This document shows, in pieces, positions 52,308-61,819 of a DNA stretch of 64,000 bases (its first letter is position 1; every line of letters begins with the position of its first letter). Made by a program: the position numbers and the translations under genes. The notes below the pieces were generated by a model that saw only the letters and a list, made by a program, of their open reading frames with translations, had not been told where the DNA came from and made no database searches. This DNA is from Pseudomonadota bacterium (lineage in GTDB: Bacteria > Pseudomonadota > Gammaproteobacteria > Burkholderiales > SG8-39). The DNA lies in NCBI GenBank assembly GCA_947455195.1, contig CANGMI010000001.1, positions 186,001 to 250,000 of the forward strand, given 5' to 3'.

Positions 52308-53149
52308 ACACGCCCCTCGTGCTGGCACTGGGTGCCCTCGCCTGCTCCGGCGTATCGGACTTCATCTACAAGCGGGCCGCCATGGCCGGCGTGCCAGCGC
52401 ATCAACTCACGATGGTGCAGGGCTGGTGCTACGGGCTGATCGTGCTCGCCTACGGCCTTGTCACCCAGACCCTGCGCCTTGACCTCGCCAGCCTGTGGGG
52501 CGCAGTCGCCGGCTTTTTTGCCTACACCGGCTATTACAACTTCGCGCGCTGCGTACAACGCGGTGCGGTAGGCACCTTCTCGGCCATCTTCCGGCTGAGC
52601 TTCGTGATCACGGTCGTGCTGGCCGTGGTCGTGCTGGGCGAACGAACCAGCCCGCTGCGCCTCGCGGGCCTCGCGCTCGCGCTCGGTGCCGTCTGGCTGC
52701 TGCTCGCGCGCGCTGGCGAATCGGCACGCGCCGAACCATCGACGGTCGTGCGTGTCGTGGTCGCCACCACGTGTCTCGGCATCGCCAGTTTCATCTACAA
52801 GGTCGGGATGCTGGCAGGTGCAACACCGGCAGGGCTCCTCGTCGTGCAGGCCTGCATGGTCGTGGCCATCGGTACGGTGAATACGCTTCGCATCGAGCAC
52901 CGGATACGTCCGACACCGGGTGCCTGGCGCTATGGGATGCGGACTGCAGCACTGCTGTCGAGCGCCTTCACGATGCTGATGGAAGGCCTGGCGCGCGGCG
53001 AGGCAAGCCTTGTGGTGCCAGTGAACCAGATGGGGTTTGTCGTGACGGCGATGCTGGGCGTAGTATGGTTGAAGGAGCCGGTCGACCGGCGTTCTCTCGC
53101 CGGTTTTGCCAGCGCGCTTGGCGCACTCGCCTGCCTCGCAACCGGCTGA
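52304..53149 (+). CDS. EamA/DMT family transporter
   Basis: 281 residues with about ten hydrophobic helices in two EamA halves (FSAIFRLSFVITVVLAVVVLGE in the first half, VVPVNQMGFVVTAMLGVVWLKEP in the second). The start is a TTG at 52304 overlapping the ligase stop; the family-like opening residues support it. It probably exports or imports a small metabolite related to the ligase. Confidence 0.87.
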   Translation: MNTPLVLALGALACSGVSDFIYKRAAMAGVPAHQLTMVQGWCYGLIVLAYGLVTQTLRLDLASLWGAVAGFFAYTGYYNFARCVQRGAVGTFSAIFRLSFVITVVLAVVVLGERTSPLRLAGLALALGAVWLLLARAGESARAEPSTVVRVVVATTCLGIASFIYKVGMLAGATPAGLLVVQACMVVAIGTVNTLRIEHRIRPTPGAWRYGMRTAALLSSAFTMLMEGLARGEASLVVPVNQMGFVVTAMLGVVWLKEPVDRRSLAGFASALGALACLATG

Positions 53150-53168
53150 ATTCCCTGGAGGTTGCCCC

Positions 53169-54497
53169 GTGAAAGATCTGATTCGACTGAGCGCCGTCGA
53201 GGCGGCCACCCGTCTTGCGCGGCGCGAATTGAGTGCCGAAGACTACCTCGGTGCCTTTCTCGACCGGATCGCGGAACGCGAGCCAACCGTGCACGCCTTC
53301 GCCCACCTGGCTCGCGACAAGGCGCTCGCCACGGCACGAGCACTCGATCAGGGCGCGGTGCGCGGCCCGCTGCACGGCCTGCCGATCGGCGTGAAGGACA
53401 TGTTCGACACCTTCGACATGCCGACGCAAGGGGGCTCGAAGATCTATGTCGGGCACACCACCCCAGTCGATGCAGCCTGCATCGCGCTGTCGCGCCATGC
53501 CGGGGCGGTGGTACTGGGCAAGACGGTCACCACCGAACTGGCCACCTTCCCGCCCAACGAGACACGCAACCCGCACAACCCTGCACATACGCCGGGCGGC
53601 TCCTCGTCAGGTTCGGTGGCAGCCGTGTCCGACTGCATGCTGCCGCTCGCAACCGGCACCCAGACCCTGGGCTCGACGGTGCGGCCTGCGGCCTACTGCG
53701 GCGTGATCGGCTACAAGCCCACCTACAACCTCATCCCGAAGCGGGGCGTGTGGGCCACGTCCGACACGCTTGACACCGTGGGCGTCTTTGGCAAGACCGT
53801 ACCTGATGTGGCCTGGTTCGTTGCCGGCATGATGAGTTGCCCCGAACTGCGCGTTCCACTCGAGGAGTCCGAGCCGACCGCGCTCCGCGTTGGCATCTGT
53901 CGCACCTTCGAGTGGGACAAGGCAAGTCCCGAGATGCAACAGGCCCTCGAGGAGGCTGGTCAGCGACTTGCCTCGGCTGGAGCACAGGTTCGCGACATCA
54001 CGCTGCCTGCGTCGTATGCCGACATGCTGCAGGCACAGATCACGGTGGGCACCTTCGAGATGGGACGTACCCTCTCGGACGAGTACCTGCGCCACGGCGA
54101 GCGGATGCGCCCGCAACTGCATGAGCGCTGCGCTCTTGCGTGGCAGGTGACGCTCGATGAGTACCAGCGAGCACTCGCCATCGGGCGCGAGTGCCGAGCC
54201 CGCATTCCGGAAGCCTTTGCCGACGTCGATGTGCTGCTCGCACCGGCAGCCACCGGCGAAGCGCCTGAAGGGCACGACTGGACCGGTGACCCGGTGATGA
54301 ACCAGGTGTGGTCCTTCCTGCATACGCCCTGCGTCTCGATTCCGGCCAGTCTGGGTCCGCGTGGGCTACCCCTGGGGCTTCAGGTGATCGGGCGTCTCGA
54401 TGACGATGCGCGCACGCTGCGCGCGGCGCACTGGATCCAGCAGCAGATGGCCTGGCAACCCTTTGCCGATGCGCACGCGATGCGTGGCCGCGCGTGA
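53169..54497 (+). CDS. amidase signature family hydrolase
   Basis: 442 residues from a GTG at 53169, preceded by TGGAGG. The catalytic residues are Lys in IGVKDMFDTFD, Ser in GGSSSGSVAAVS and the nucleophile in TQTLGSTVRPAAYCG. It lies 19 bases after the transporter and overlaps the DUF1415 gene by 4 bases, so it belongs to the ligase operon. The pairing with an aromatic-acid ligase suggests release of an aryl acid from an amide; this is inference. Confidence 0.9.
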   Translation: MKDLIRLSAVEAATRLARRELSAEDYLGAFLDRIAEREPTVHAFAHLARDKALATARALDQGAVRGPLHGLPIGVKDMFDTFDMPTQGGSKIYVGHTTPVDAACIALSRHAGAVVLGKTVTTELATFPPNETRNPHNPAHTPGGSSSGSVAAVSDCMLPLATGTQTLGSTVRPAAYCGVIGYKPTYNLIPKRGVWATSDTLDTVGVFGKTVPDVAWFVAGMMSCPELRVPLEESEPTALRVGICRTFEWDKASPEMQQALEEAGQRLASAGAQVRDITLPASYADMLQAQITVGTFEMGRTLSDEYLRHGERMRPQLHERCALAWQVTLDEYQRALAIGRECRARIPEAFADVDVLLAPAATGEAPEGHDWTGDPVMNQVWSFLHTPCVSIPASLGPRGLPLGLQVIGRLDDDARTLRAAHWIQQQMAWQPFADAHAMRGRA

Positions 54498-55099
54498 GCG
54501 CCGACGTGCCGACAGCGGCCGCCATCGAAGCCTCGATGCGCGACTGGGTACAGACGGCCGTGATCGGCCTTGGCCTCTGTCCGTTTGCAGCCCCGGTCGT
54601 GAGCCGCGATGCGGTTCGGTACAAGGTGAGTTCGGCGCGGACCGATGATGAAGTACTCACCGATCTGGTGCGCGAACTGGAAACCCTCGCTGAAGCAAAT
54701 CCGGCCCGCCTCGAGACGACGCTGCTCATCGTGCCGCACCACTTCGCCGACTTCCTCGAATTCAACGACTTTCTTGACGTGGTCGACGAGGTGCTGCAGA
54801 AACTGGATCTCGAGGGCGAGATACAGGTTGCCAGCTTTCACCCGCACTATCAGTTTGCCGACAGCGGGCCCGATGACATCGAGAACTGCACCAATCGCTC
54901 GCCCTGGCCCGCACTGCATCTTCTGCGGGAGGACAGCGTCGAGCGCGCCACCGAGGGCATGGAGGACGCCTCTGCCATCGTCGACAGAAACATCCAGACC
55001 CTGCGCGCGCTGGGACATGCGGGCTGGGCCCGCCTGTGGCAGGGCGCCCGCGCTCAGGACCGCACCGAGACCGAACCCGATACCCGCAAGGACGATTGA
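54494..55099 (+). CDS. DUF1415 family protein
   Basis: 201 residues from a GTG at 54494 overlapping the amidase stop. The conserved features include an early WVQTAVIGLGLCPFA, VPHHFADFLEFNDFL, SFHPHYQFAD and the CTNRSPWPALHLLRE stretch, with Cys, His and Asp residues that could bind a metal. The family is widespread in proteobacteria and has no firm function. Confidence 0.9.
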   Translation: MSADVPTAAAIEASMRDWVQTAVIGLGLCPFAAPVVSRDAVRYKVSSARTDDEVLTDLVRELETLAEANPARLETTLLIVPHHFADFLEFNDFLDVVDEVLQKLDLEGEIQVASFHPHYQFADSGPDDIENCTNRSPWPALHLLREDSVERATEGMEDASAIVDRNIQTLRALGHAGWARLWQGARAQDRTETEPDTRKDD

Positions 55100-55101
55100 C
55101 G

Positions 55102-55677
55102 ATGGCAACCCGACGCGTAGTGACAGGACATGACGAGACTGGCAAGGCCATCGTCATCGAGGATGGTCCGGCGCCCTTCGTGCACCTGAACCCTGCACGC
55201 CCCGATTATTCCTCCACCGACATCTGGCGCACCCATGCGACGCCCGCGCCCATCGTGCATCGCGCCGCGGAGCCCACCCTGGGTCCACGACGGCAATTGC
55301 CCACCCGCCATGGCACGGTGGTGCGCATCAACGTGATGCCGCCCGATGACGAGACGATCGACCGGATGAGCCCGGCGCAGTCGCAGGCCTTCTTTGCCAG
55401 CCTCGGCAATGCGGGCGGGGCCACCTTCGGCAAGGGCGGACGCCATCCGATGATGCACCGCACCGAGACCATCGACTATGCCATCGTCATCGATGGTGAA
55501 GTCACCATGCTGCTCGACGACAGCGAGGTGGTGCTGCGCGCGGGTGATGTTCTGGTGCAGTGCGGCACCAACCATGCCTGGGTCAATCGCTCGGGCAAGC
55601 CCTGCACGATCGCCTTCGTACTGGTGGATGGCGCATTCGACGAGAGCCTCCAGGCGAGCCTCGCGCAGGCGGGCTGA
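55102..55677 (+). CDS. cupin domain protein (paralogue 1)
   Basis: 191 residues from the ATG at 55102, 2 bases after the DUF1415 stop. The start (RRVVTGHDETGKA) is nearly shared with the protein at 57762. A single cupin barrel lies in residues 110-180 (MHRTETIDYAIVIDGEVTMLLD, then AGDVLVQCGTNHAW) and keeps His ligands. It is the last gene of the ligase-amidase run. Its role may be an aromatic or acyl isomerase or dioxygenase, but it is not assigned. Confidence 0.88.
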   Translation: MATRRVVTGHDETGKAIVIEDGPAPFVHLNPARPDYSSTDIWRTHATPAPIVHRAAEPTLGPRRQLPTRHGTVVRINVMPPDDETIDRMSPAQSQAFFASLGNAGGATFGKGGRHPMMHRTETIDYAIVIDGEVTMLLDDSEVVLRAGDVLVQCGTNHAWVNRSGKPCTIAFVLVDGAFDESLQASLAQAG

Positions 55678-55773
55678 CGACCGCCATCTTCCGCAAGACT
55701 GCTCTGGGCGGCCGCCAGGAAGGCTGAGACCCGCGCTTCGACGGGCAGTCCACATGGATCAGGAGATCCCGAC

Positions 55774-56568
55774 GTGCAGGTGCGCTACATCAGCCTCGAC
55801 AGTGCGGTTGGACGAGACCTGCGCATGAGGGGTCTGCTGACCCGGCACGGGCTGGGGGAGATTTCGCAGCGCGCGCCGGGCATTCAGGCATCGCGGGCAT
55901 TGAATGGCATGTCGATGGCAGAGACCGGATGTCTGCTGGCGCACCATTCGCTTCTCACTTCGCTTGAAGAATCGCAGACAACCGTGGTGCTCGAGGATGA
56001 CGTGGTCCTGTGCATCGATTTCGCAGAAAAGATCGGTCATCTGACCGAATCCCTCGAAGCCTCGCCATTCGACATCGTCTTTCTCGGGCAGACGATTTCC
56101 TACGAGGAAACACGGACACACGCAAGGCTGCTCAAGCTTCTCGGCAAATTCAATGAAACCCGGAAGCACCTTTTCATCAACGCCCATCCGTTTTACCGAT
56201 TCGGGGCGTTTGCCTATGCCATCAATCGGCAGTCGGTACGGAAAGTCCACGCTCTCCTCAGCACCCTTGACTTGCCCGTGGCTGCGAAGCCCATCGACAG
56301 CCTGCTGAAGGATTGGATCAGCAGGGGCCTTCTGAAGGCGGCCGTGATATTTCCCTATCTGGCCGGCGTTGACGCCAGCCTGGAAAGCAGCATGCAAGAC
56401 CGCAGTGGCCCGATGGAACATCGCACTCATGCGGAAATCGTCAATCTGTATCTGGACGGCTACGCGCCCGATGCCCGCAGTCGATGGGAGACCGTGCTGT
56501 CCGGGAGCCCCGACCTTCACGCACTGGAAATCTGCCTGGCGATCTACGGAAGACTGACTCGGCAATGA
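55774..56568 (+). CDS. glycosyltransferase family 25 protein
   Basis: 264 residues from a GTG at 55774. Family 25 landmarks are VRYISLDSAVGRDLRM at the start, AETGCLLAHHSLL and the metal-binding VVLEDDVVL; the core of a galactosyltransferase-like fold is present. It is normally involved in lipopolysaccharide side chains. It looks somewhat lower in GC than its neighbours, suggesting separate acquisition. It follows the first cupin gene and is convergent with a Bug receptor. Confidence 0.85.
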   Translation: MQVRYISLDSAVGRDLRMRGLLTRHGLGEISQRAPGIQASRALNGMSMAETGCLLAHHSLLTSLEESQTTVVLEDDVVLCIDFAEKIGHLTESLEASPFDIVFLGQTISYEETRTHARLLKLLGKFNETRKHLFINAHPFYRFGAFAYAINRQSVRKVHALLSTLDLPVAAKPIDSLLKDWISRGLLKAAVIFPYLAGVDASLESSMQDRSGPMEHRTHAEIVNLYLDGYAPDARSRWETVLSGSPDLHALEICLAIYGRLTRQ

Positions 56569-57636
56569 TCAGGGCGTGAGACCGAGTGACCTCGCCTCCC
56601 GCCCCCAGCGCTCGATTTCGGCGGCCAGAAACCGGGCACTCTCTGCCGGCGATGCTGCAAAGGTCTCGATGCCAAGGTCGAGCATGCGGGCATGAAAATC
56701 GCCGCTGCGTGTAGCCGTGGCCACATCGCGGTAGATGCGATCGACGAGCGCGGCGGGCGTGCGAGCGGGCGCGACCACGAGCCACCATTCGACCCGATCG
56801 AAGCCGGGCAGGCCCGACTCGGCAAAGGTGGGCGCATCGGGAAAGGCTGGAAAACGACGCGCGCTGCTCACGCCGATCACCTTGAGGCGGCCCGAGGCAA
56901 TGTGCTGTTGAAAGCCCGTGGGTGTTGCCATCATCAGATCGATCTGCCCGCCGAGCAGGGCTGCCGTGGCCGGCGCCCCGCCCTTGAACGGGACGTGCAC
57001 GAGATCGATGCGCGCATCACGCTTGAACACTTCGCCCGCGCGGTGGCCGTTGGAATTGATGCTCGGGCTGCCGTAGGACAACTGCCCCGGACGCGCCCGT
57101 GCAAGGGCAATGACATCCGCAGCGGCACTCGCGGGAAAGTCGGCACGCGACACCAGCAAGGCCGGCGCCGATCCGACCTGCGTCACCGCGCGCAGGTCGC
57201 GTGTGATGGTGTAAGGCATGTCGTCGCGCAGGGCCGATGTCACCACGAATGAACTGGCCAGCAAGCCCAGCACATGGCCATCGGGCGCCGCACGAACGAC
57301 CGCTTCGGTGGCAATGACGGCCCCGCCACCGGTACGGTTCTCGACCAGCACCTGCTCGCCCCACAGGGGTTGCAGGCGCTCTCCGAGCAGACGCGCCATG
57401 ATGTCCGATGCACCACCCGCCGCCGTCGAAACGACGAGATGGACCGGCCGCTGGGGCCAGCGCACGGCACCCGTCTCGGCTGCCCGGGCGTGACTGCTGG
57501 CCGTGACGAACACCAGCACCAGCCTGAGGAGCGCTACGGCCACGGCCACACCCGGACCGCTGCGCTGCCATCGTACGAAGGCATGCCCCGACGAACGCCC
57601 GATATCACGCACGGTCGGGCGAGCGCTTCGGGCCAT
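56569..57636 (-). CDS. Bug-type periplasmic solute receptor (TTT family)
   Basis: 355 residues from the ATG at 57636; an ATG at 57687 is also possible. A hydrophobic signal (VAVAVALLRLVLVFVTA) precedes cleavage near ARAAE. The mature protein shows VHLVVSTAAGGASDIMARLLGE, VLVENRTGGGAVIA and VHVPFKGGAPATAALLGGQI. It has no membrane partner genes. It begins directly after the stop of the family 25 glycosyltransferase gene, tail to tail. Confidence 0.91.
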   Translation of the reverse strand: MARSARPTVRDIGRSSGHAFVRWQRSGPGVAVAVALLRLVLVFVTASSHARAAETGAVRWPQRPVHLVVSTAAGGASDIMARLLGERLQPLWGEQVLVENRTGGGAVIATEAVVRAAPDGHVLGLLASSFVVTSALRDDMPYTITRDLRAVTQVGSAPALLVSRADFPASAAADVIALARARPGQLSYGSPSINSNGHRAGEVFKRDARIDLVHVPFKGGAPATAALLGGQIDLMMATPTGFQQHIASGRLKVIGVSSARRFPAFPDAPTFAESGLPGFDRVEWWLVVAPARTPAALVDRIYRDVATATRSGDFHARMLDLGIETFAASPAESARFLAAEIERWGREARSLGLTP

Positions 57637-57761
57637 CGGGCTCGGCAACGCATCCGGTGCGGTCAGGTATCGAGAAACAGTCGGCATTCGCAGGGCGCTC
57701 CAGATCGGGGACAATCGGGCCGTACCCAGAGCAGCAACGGCAACGAAATACGGAGCATACG

Positions 57762-58322
57762 ATGGCGATCAGACGTGTGGTAACCGGGCATGACGAAAAC
57801 GGAAAGGCCGTCGTCCTCATGGACGGACCGGCGGGCAACGTGAAGGTCCGCGCGGCCGCAGGCGGACTGGTATCGACCCTGGCCTGGACCACGGACCAGA
57901 CGCCGGCCGACATCAACGGCAGCGCCGACCGCGCCGAGCGCGACATCGGTGTGGCGCCACCCGATGCAGGCTCGGTTTTTCGCATCGTCGACTTTCCACC
58001 CCTCGCCGCGGGGACCGGCGCCATCGATCACGACGCCGTGCTGCGCGAGATGGGCCTGGGTGGCGCTTCGGGCGCGTCACGCAGCCCCTTCATGCATCGG
58101 ACTCGCAGCATTGATTACGCCATCGTGATGGAAGGCGAGATCGACATGCTTCTCGATGACAGCGAGGTGCATCTGAAGGCGGGCGACATCCTGATCCAGC
58201 AGGGAACCAGCCATGCCTGGATGAATCATGGCAGCGTGCCCTGCCGGATCGCCTTCGTGCTGATCGATGCTCATGTGCCACGGGTGCTGCACGGCGTGTC
58301 CGGCGAGCGGGGATCGCACTGA
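57762..58322 (+). CDS. cupin domain protein (paralogue 2)
   Basis: 186 residues. The N-terminus MAIRRVVTGHDENGKAV mirrors the protein at 55102, and the cupin barrel reads MHRTRSIDYAIVMEGEIDMLLD with AGDILIQQGTSHAW. The two clearly arose by duplication, with divergence in the middle. It is 125 bases after the divergent Bug receptor start and 58 bases before the family 4 glycosyltransferase gene. Confidence 0.88.
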   Translation: MAIRRVVTGHDENGKAVVLMDGPAGNVKVRAAAGGLVSTLAWTTDQTPADINGSADRAERDIGVAPPDAGSVFRIVDFPPLAAGTGAIDHDAVLREMGLGGASGASRSPFMHRTRSIDYAIVMEGEIDMLLDDSEVHLKAGDILIQQGTSHAWMNHGSVPCRIAFVLIDAHVPRVLHGVSGERGSH

Positions 58323-58380
58323 TCGGGCTGGCAAACCGGCGCGAACGCGCCGACCGACACGGCAGGAGAGGCAGCAGGGC

Positions 58381-59457
58381 ATGAAGCTCATTTCGGTCAC
58401 CCACAGCTACGGCAACGATGGAGCAGCCCTCACGCTGCTGCACACCGTGCACTTCTGGACCACGACGCTGGGTTGGCAGGTCGATGCCCTGGTTGGACGT
58501 GACTGGGCCCGATCGACGATCGACGCCATCGAGGCAGCGGGCATGCAGCCGGTGTACGAAGTGCGTGCCGATGCAGGCTACGACCTTGCGCTGGTCAACA
58601 CGCTCAACGACCATCGGGCCGTCACGGAACTGCATGACAAGTTGCCGGTCGTGCTCTGGGTGCATGAGGCCGAGAGCATCATCGCAAACGCCACGCTCAC
58701 GCCGGCGCAATGGGCGCGCGTCTTCCAGTTGCCACGCCTCACGCTGTTCAACAGTCGATGGCAGACCGAGTCGGTCTTTCGCAGCTTCATCTACCGATTG
58801 CCCACCGAACGCATCGCGATCGTTCCCTACGGCATTCTGCCGTTCGACATGCCCGAAGCCCCGCGCCCGGGCTCGCTCTCCACGGTCGAGTCGGTTGCAC
58901 GAGATCACAAACCATTCAGGGTGGCCGCCGTGGGTCGCGTCAATGCCCGCAAGGGACAGATCGAACTCATCGAAGCCGCCGCAGCGCTCGTGCCGCGTCA
59001 GGCCATCGAATGCGATCTCATCGGCAGCCACGCTGACGACCCGGTGCTGAAGTCCCGGATTGACGCGATCAGACGACGATACCCGCATCTCGTCCTGAGC
59101 GAGGGCGAACGGCCTCGCCAGGCAGCCATGGCAAGACTGTCACAGGCCGATGCCTTCTGCCTGCCCTCGCATGACGAGAGCTACGGCCTGGCAGCACTCG
59201 AAGCCGCCCGCATCGGACTGCCCGTCATCCTCGCCAACCTCCCGGTCTATGCCCATGTAGGCTGGGTCGACCGCGAGAACTGTCTCCTGGCCCGCTGCGG
59301 GGACAGCGCGAGCATCGGGGGAGCCATCGAGGCGCTCATCGATGACGCTGCCCTGCGCCAGAACCTGATCGAAGGCGGCCGGCAGCTGGCAGCCAGGCAT
59401 GACTTTGCCCTCTTTCTCGAACGGGTCACGAGCCGCATCGAAGGACTGCTTGCCTGA
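58381..59457 (+). CDS. glycosyltransferase family 4 protein
   Basis: 358 residues from the ATG at 58381 behind AGGAGAGG. The C-terminal GT-B half has VAAVGRVNARKGQIEL and the E-x7-E motif in HDESYGLAALEAARIG. It transfers a sugar from a nucleotide-sugar, presumably in cell-surface polysaccharide assembly; donor and acceptor are not determinable. No wzx/wzy or other polysaccharide genes are adjacent, so it is not part of a visible locus. Confidence 0.9.
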   Translation: MKLISVTHSYGNDGAALTLLHTVHFWTTTLGWQVDALVGRDWARSTIDAIEAAGMQPVYEVRADAGYDLALVNTLNDHRAVTELHDKLPVVLWVHEAESIIANATLTPAQWARVFQLPRLTLFNSRWQTESVFRSFIYRLPTERIAIVPYGILPFDMPEAPRPGSLSTVESVARDHKPFRVAAVGRVNARKGQIELIEAAAALVPRQAIECDLIGSHADDPVLKSRIDAIRRRYPHLVLSEGERPRQAAMARLSQADAFCLPSHDESYGLAALEAARIGLPVILANLPVYAHVGWVDRENCLLARCGDSASIGGAIEALIDDAALRQNLIEGGRQLAARHDFALFLERVTSRIEGLLA

Positions 59458-59503
59458 GGGATAATGCCCCCGGGATGAGCGAGGCCAATCAGGAGACATC
59501 GCC

Positions 59504-60670
59504 ATGATGCGCAGCACCGACCGCTTTCTGACCACCCACACCGGCAGCCTGCCGCGACCTGACGACCTCATCCGCATGATGTTCGCCCGCGAAGAGGGCG
59601 TGCCGGTCGAGCCGACCGCGCTGGCTTCGCGTATCCGCGAAGCGGTGCGGGACATCGTTGCGCGGCAGCGCGCGGCGGGCGTCGATCTGGTGAACGACGG
59701 CGAACTCTCCAAACCGAGCTACGCCACCTATGTGAAGGACCGCCTGTCGGGCTTTGGTGGTACGAGCCAGTCGCTCGAGTACCAGGATCTGGTGGAGTTT
59801 CCGGCGCTCGCGAAGAAGGTGTTCGGTGACCCCGGTCGATCGCGCCGCAAGACCCCAGCCTGTACCGGACCGGTTGCCGTGCGCGACCCCGCCGCGGCAC
59901 GGACCGACGCCGACAACCTGCTCGATGCGATCAAGGCGCATCCGGGCACCGATGCGCGTCTGGCCGGTGCCAGCGGCAGTTTCATGAGTGCAGCGTCACC
60001 CGGCGTGGTGTCCCTCTTCTTTCGCAACGACTACTATCCCTCGCACGAAGCCTATCTGTATGCCATTGCGGACGCGATGCGCCATGAGTACGAGGCCATC
60101 GCCGCGGCCGGCATCACCCTGCAGATCGACTGCCCCGACCTCGCGATGGGGCGGCATATCCAGTACGCGAACCTCGACCTTGCGCAGTTCCGTGCCCAGG
60201 CCCAATTGCATGTGGAAGCGCTCAACCATGCCCTCTCGGGCATCGACCCGGAACGGCTTCGCCTGCACCTTTGCTGGGGCAATTACGAGGGCCCGCATCA
60301 CCATGACGTGCCCTTCGCCGACATCGCCGACATCGTCTTCTCGGCGCGCCCGGCGGCCCTCTCGTTTGAAGCCGCAAACCCGCGGCATGCCCACGAATGG
60401 GCACTCTTCGAGACGATTCGTCTGCCCGAGGGCAAGGTACTGATTCCGGGCGTACTCGAATCGAAGTCGAACTTCATCGAACATCCCGAACTCATCGCCC
60501 AGCGCATCGGCCGCTATGCCCGCCTCGTCGGCCGTGAAAACGTCATCGCCGGCAGCGACTGCGGGTATGGCACCTGGGTGGGGCAGGCGGCCGTCGATCC
60601 GCAGGTCGTGTTTGCCAAACTGGCAGCGATGGCCGAGGGTGCGCGAATCGCCAGTCGCAGTTTCTGGTAG
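59504..60670 (+). CDS. cobalamin-independent methionine synthase C-terminal-like protein
   Basis: 388 residues with AGGAG upstream. It opens with THTGSLPRPDDL and continues through GVDLVNDGELSK, LHLCWGNYEGPH and SDCGYGT, which supply His, Cys and acidic zinc ligands as in the MetE catalytic domain. Length corresponds to that domain alone (full MetE is about 750 residues), a class that includes methyltransferases with other substrates. It stands alone here. Confidence 0.9.
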   Translation: MMRSTDRFLTTHTGSLPRPDDLIRMMFAREEGVPVEPTALASRIREAVRDIVARQRAAGVDLVNDGELSKPSYATYVKDRLSGFGGTSQSLEYQDLVEFPALAKKVFGDPGRSRRKTPACTGPVAVRDPAAARTDADNLLDAIKAHPGTDARLAGASGSFMSAASPGVVSLFFRNDYYPSHEAYLYAIADAMRHEYEAIAAAGITLQIDCPDLAMGRHIQYANLDLAQFRAQAQLHVEALNHALSGIDPERLRLHLCWGNYEGPHHHDVPFADIADIVFSARPAALSFEAANPRHAHEWALFETIRLPEGKVLIPGVLESKSNFIEHPELIAQRIGRYARLVGRENVIAGSDCGYGTWVGQAAVDPQVVFAKLAAMAEGARIASRSFW

Positions 60671-60686
60671 CCCCGCAGCGGCGCGC

Positions 60687-60710
60687 GGTTGCGTTCGGTA
60701 CGACGCAGCC
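60687..60710. terminator. hairpin between convergent genes
   Basis: GGTTGCGT (60687-60694) pairs with ACGCAGCC (60703-60710), one G-U wobble and an 8-base loop, just after the MetE-like gene stop. No U-tract follows. Confidence 0.35.
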
Positions 60711-60775
60711 AGCATCGGTCGACCTGAGCCCGGATGCGTTACCGCCCCCGGAGGGCAGCAACCCGCGCCCGTCGG

Positions 60776-61819
60776 TCAGTCGATGGTGACCCTGGCCAGA
60801 CGAATCACCTTCGCCCATCGCTCGTAGTCGGTTCGAAGGTAGCGGCCCAGGGCGTCCTGCGACAGCGGCATCGGTTCGGCGCCCGAGCGCAGCAGAGCCT
60901 CCCGGATGTCAGGCATGCCCAGAACGCGAGTGATCTCGGCATGCAGGCGTGCCACCAGCGCTGCGGGCATCGCCGCCGGTGCGAACACGCCATTCCAGAT
61001 CACCACATCGAAGTCCGGATAACCCGACTCGGCAATGGTCGGAATCTCGGGCGCAAAGGCGCTTCGCGCGGCCCCCGTCGTGGCGAGGCCACGCAAGCGT
61101 CCGGCGCGCGTGTAGGGCAGCACCGCCGGTGCGGCGGCAAAGCTCACGCCAATCTGGCCCGCGAGCACATCATTCACGGCAGGCGGCCCCCCCTTGTAGG
61201 GCACATGCACCATCCGGGTGCCTGCCAGCAGATTGAGGAGTTCTGCGGCCAGATGCCCCTGGGACCCGTTGCCACCCGATGCGTAGTTCACCTGATCGGG
61301 ACGGGCCCGCGCGTAATCGACCAGTTCACGGACGTTCGAAACGGGAAGGAGGGTCGGATTCACGAAGAGCAGCAAGGGGCTGAAGGCCACCATGGCCACC
61401 GGAGACAGGTCCTTCATCGGATCATAGGCAAGACGCATGAGATGCGGATTGATGGTGATGTTGGCACTCGAGCCGAAGAGCAGGGTATGGCCATCGGCCG
61501 GGGCCCGCACCACCGCTTCGGCGCCGATGGCACCATTGGCACCGACCCGATTTTCGATCACGACGGGCTGACCCAGCAGGTCACCGAGGCGCTGCATCAC
61601 GAGGCGTGCGCTGACATCGGCCCCTCCCCCGGGCGGGAACGCCACGAGCATCTTGAGCGGCCGCGTCGGCCATGGGTCGGCAGCCCGCGTCGGTGTGCTC
61701 GAGGCCAGCAGTCCTCCTGCCAGCAACAGACCGGGCATCAGGCGCACCCAGGGCAGGCTTCGCACCGTGCGCATCGCAAGACCGGAGAAACGACCGCAGG
61801 AAAGAAGGGCAGGTATCAT
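60776..61819 (-). CDS. Bug-type periplasmic solute receptor (TTT family)
   Basis: 347 residues from the ATG at 61819; one at 61774 is also reasonable. The signal helix LMPGLLLAGGLLASS ends near TRAAD. The mature protein has MLVAFPPGGGADVSARLVMQRL, VVIENRVGANGAIGAE and VHVPYKGGPPAVNDVLAGQI. It is divergent from a second receptor gene across about 140 bases, an unusual head-to-head pair. No TctAB genes are present. Confidence 0.91.
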   Translation of the reverse strand: MIPALLSCGRFSGLAMRTVRSLPWVRLMPGLLLAGGLLASSTPTRAADPWPTRPLKMLVAFPPGGGADVSARLVMQRLGDLLGQPVVIENRVGANGAIGAEAVVRAPADGHTLLFGSSANITINPHLMRLAYDPMKDLSPVAMVAFSPLLLFVNPTLLPVSNVRELVDYARARPDQVNYASGGNGSQGHLAAELLNLLAGTRMVHVPYKGGPPAVNDVLAGQIGVSFAAAPAVLPYTRAGRLRGLATTGAARSAFAPEIPTIAESGYPDFDVVIWNGVFAPAAMPAALVARLHAEITRVLGMPDIREALLRSGAEPMPLSQDALGRYLRTDYERWAKVIRLARVTID

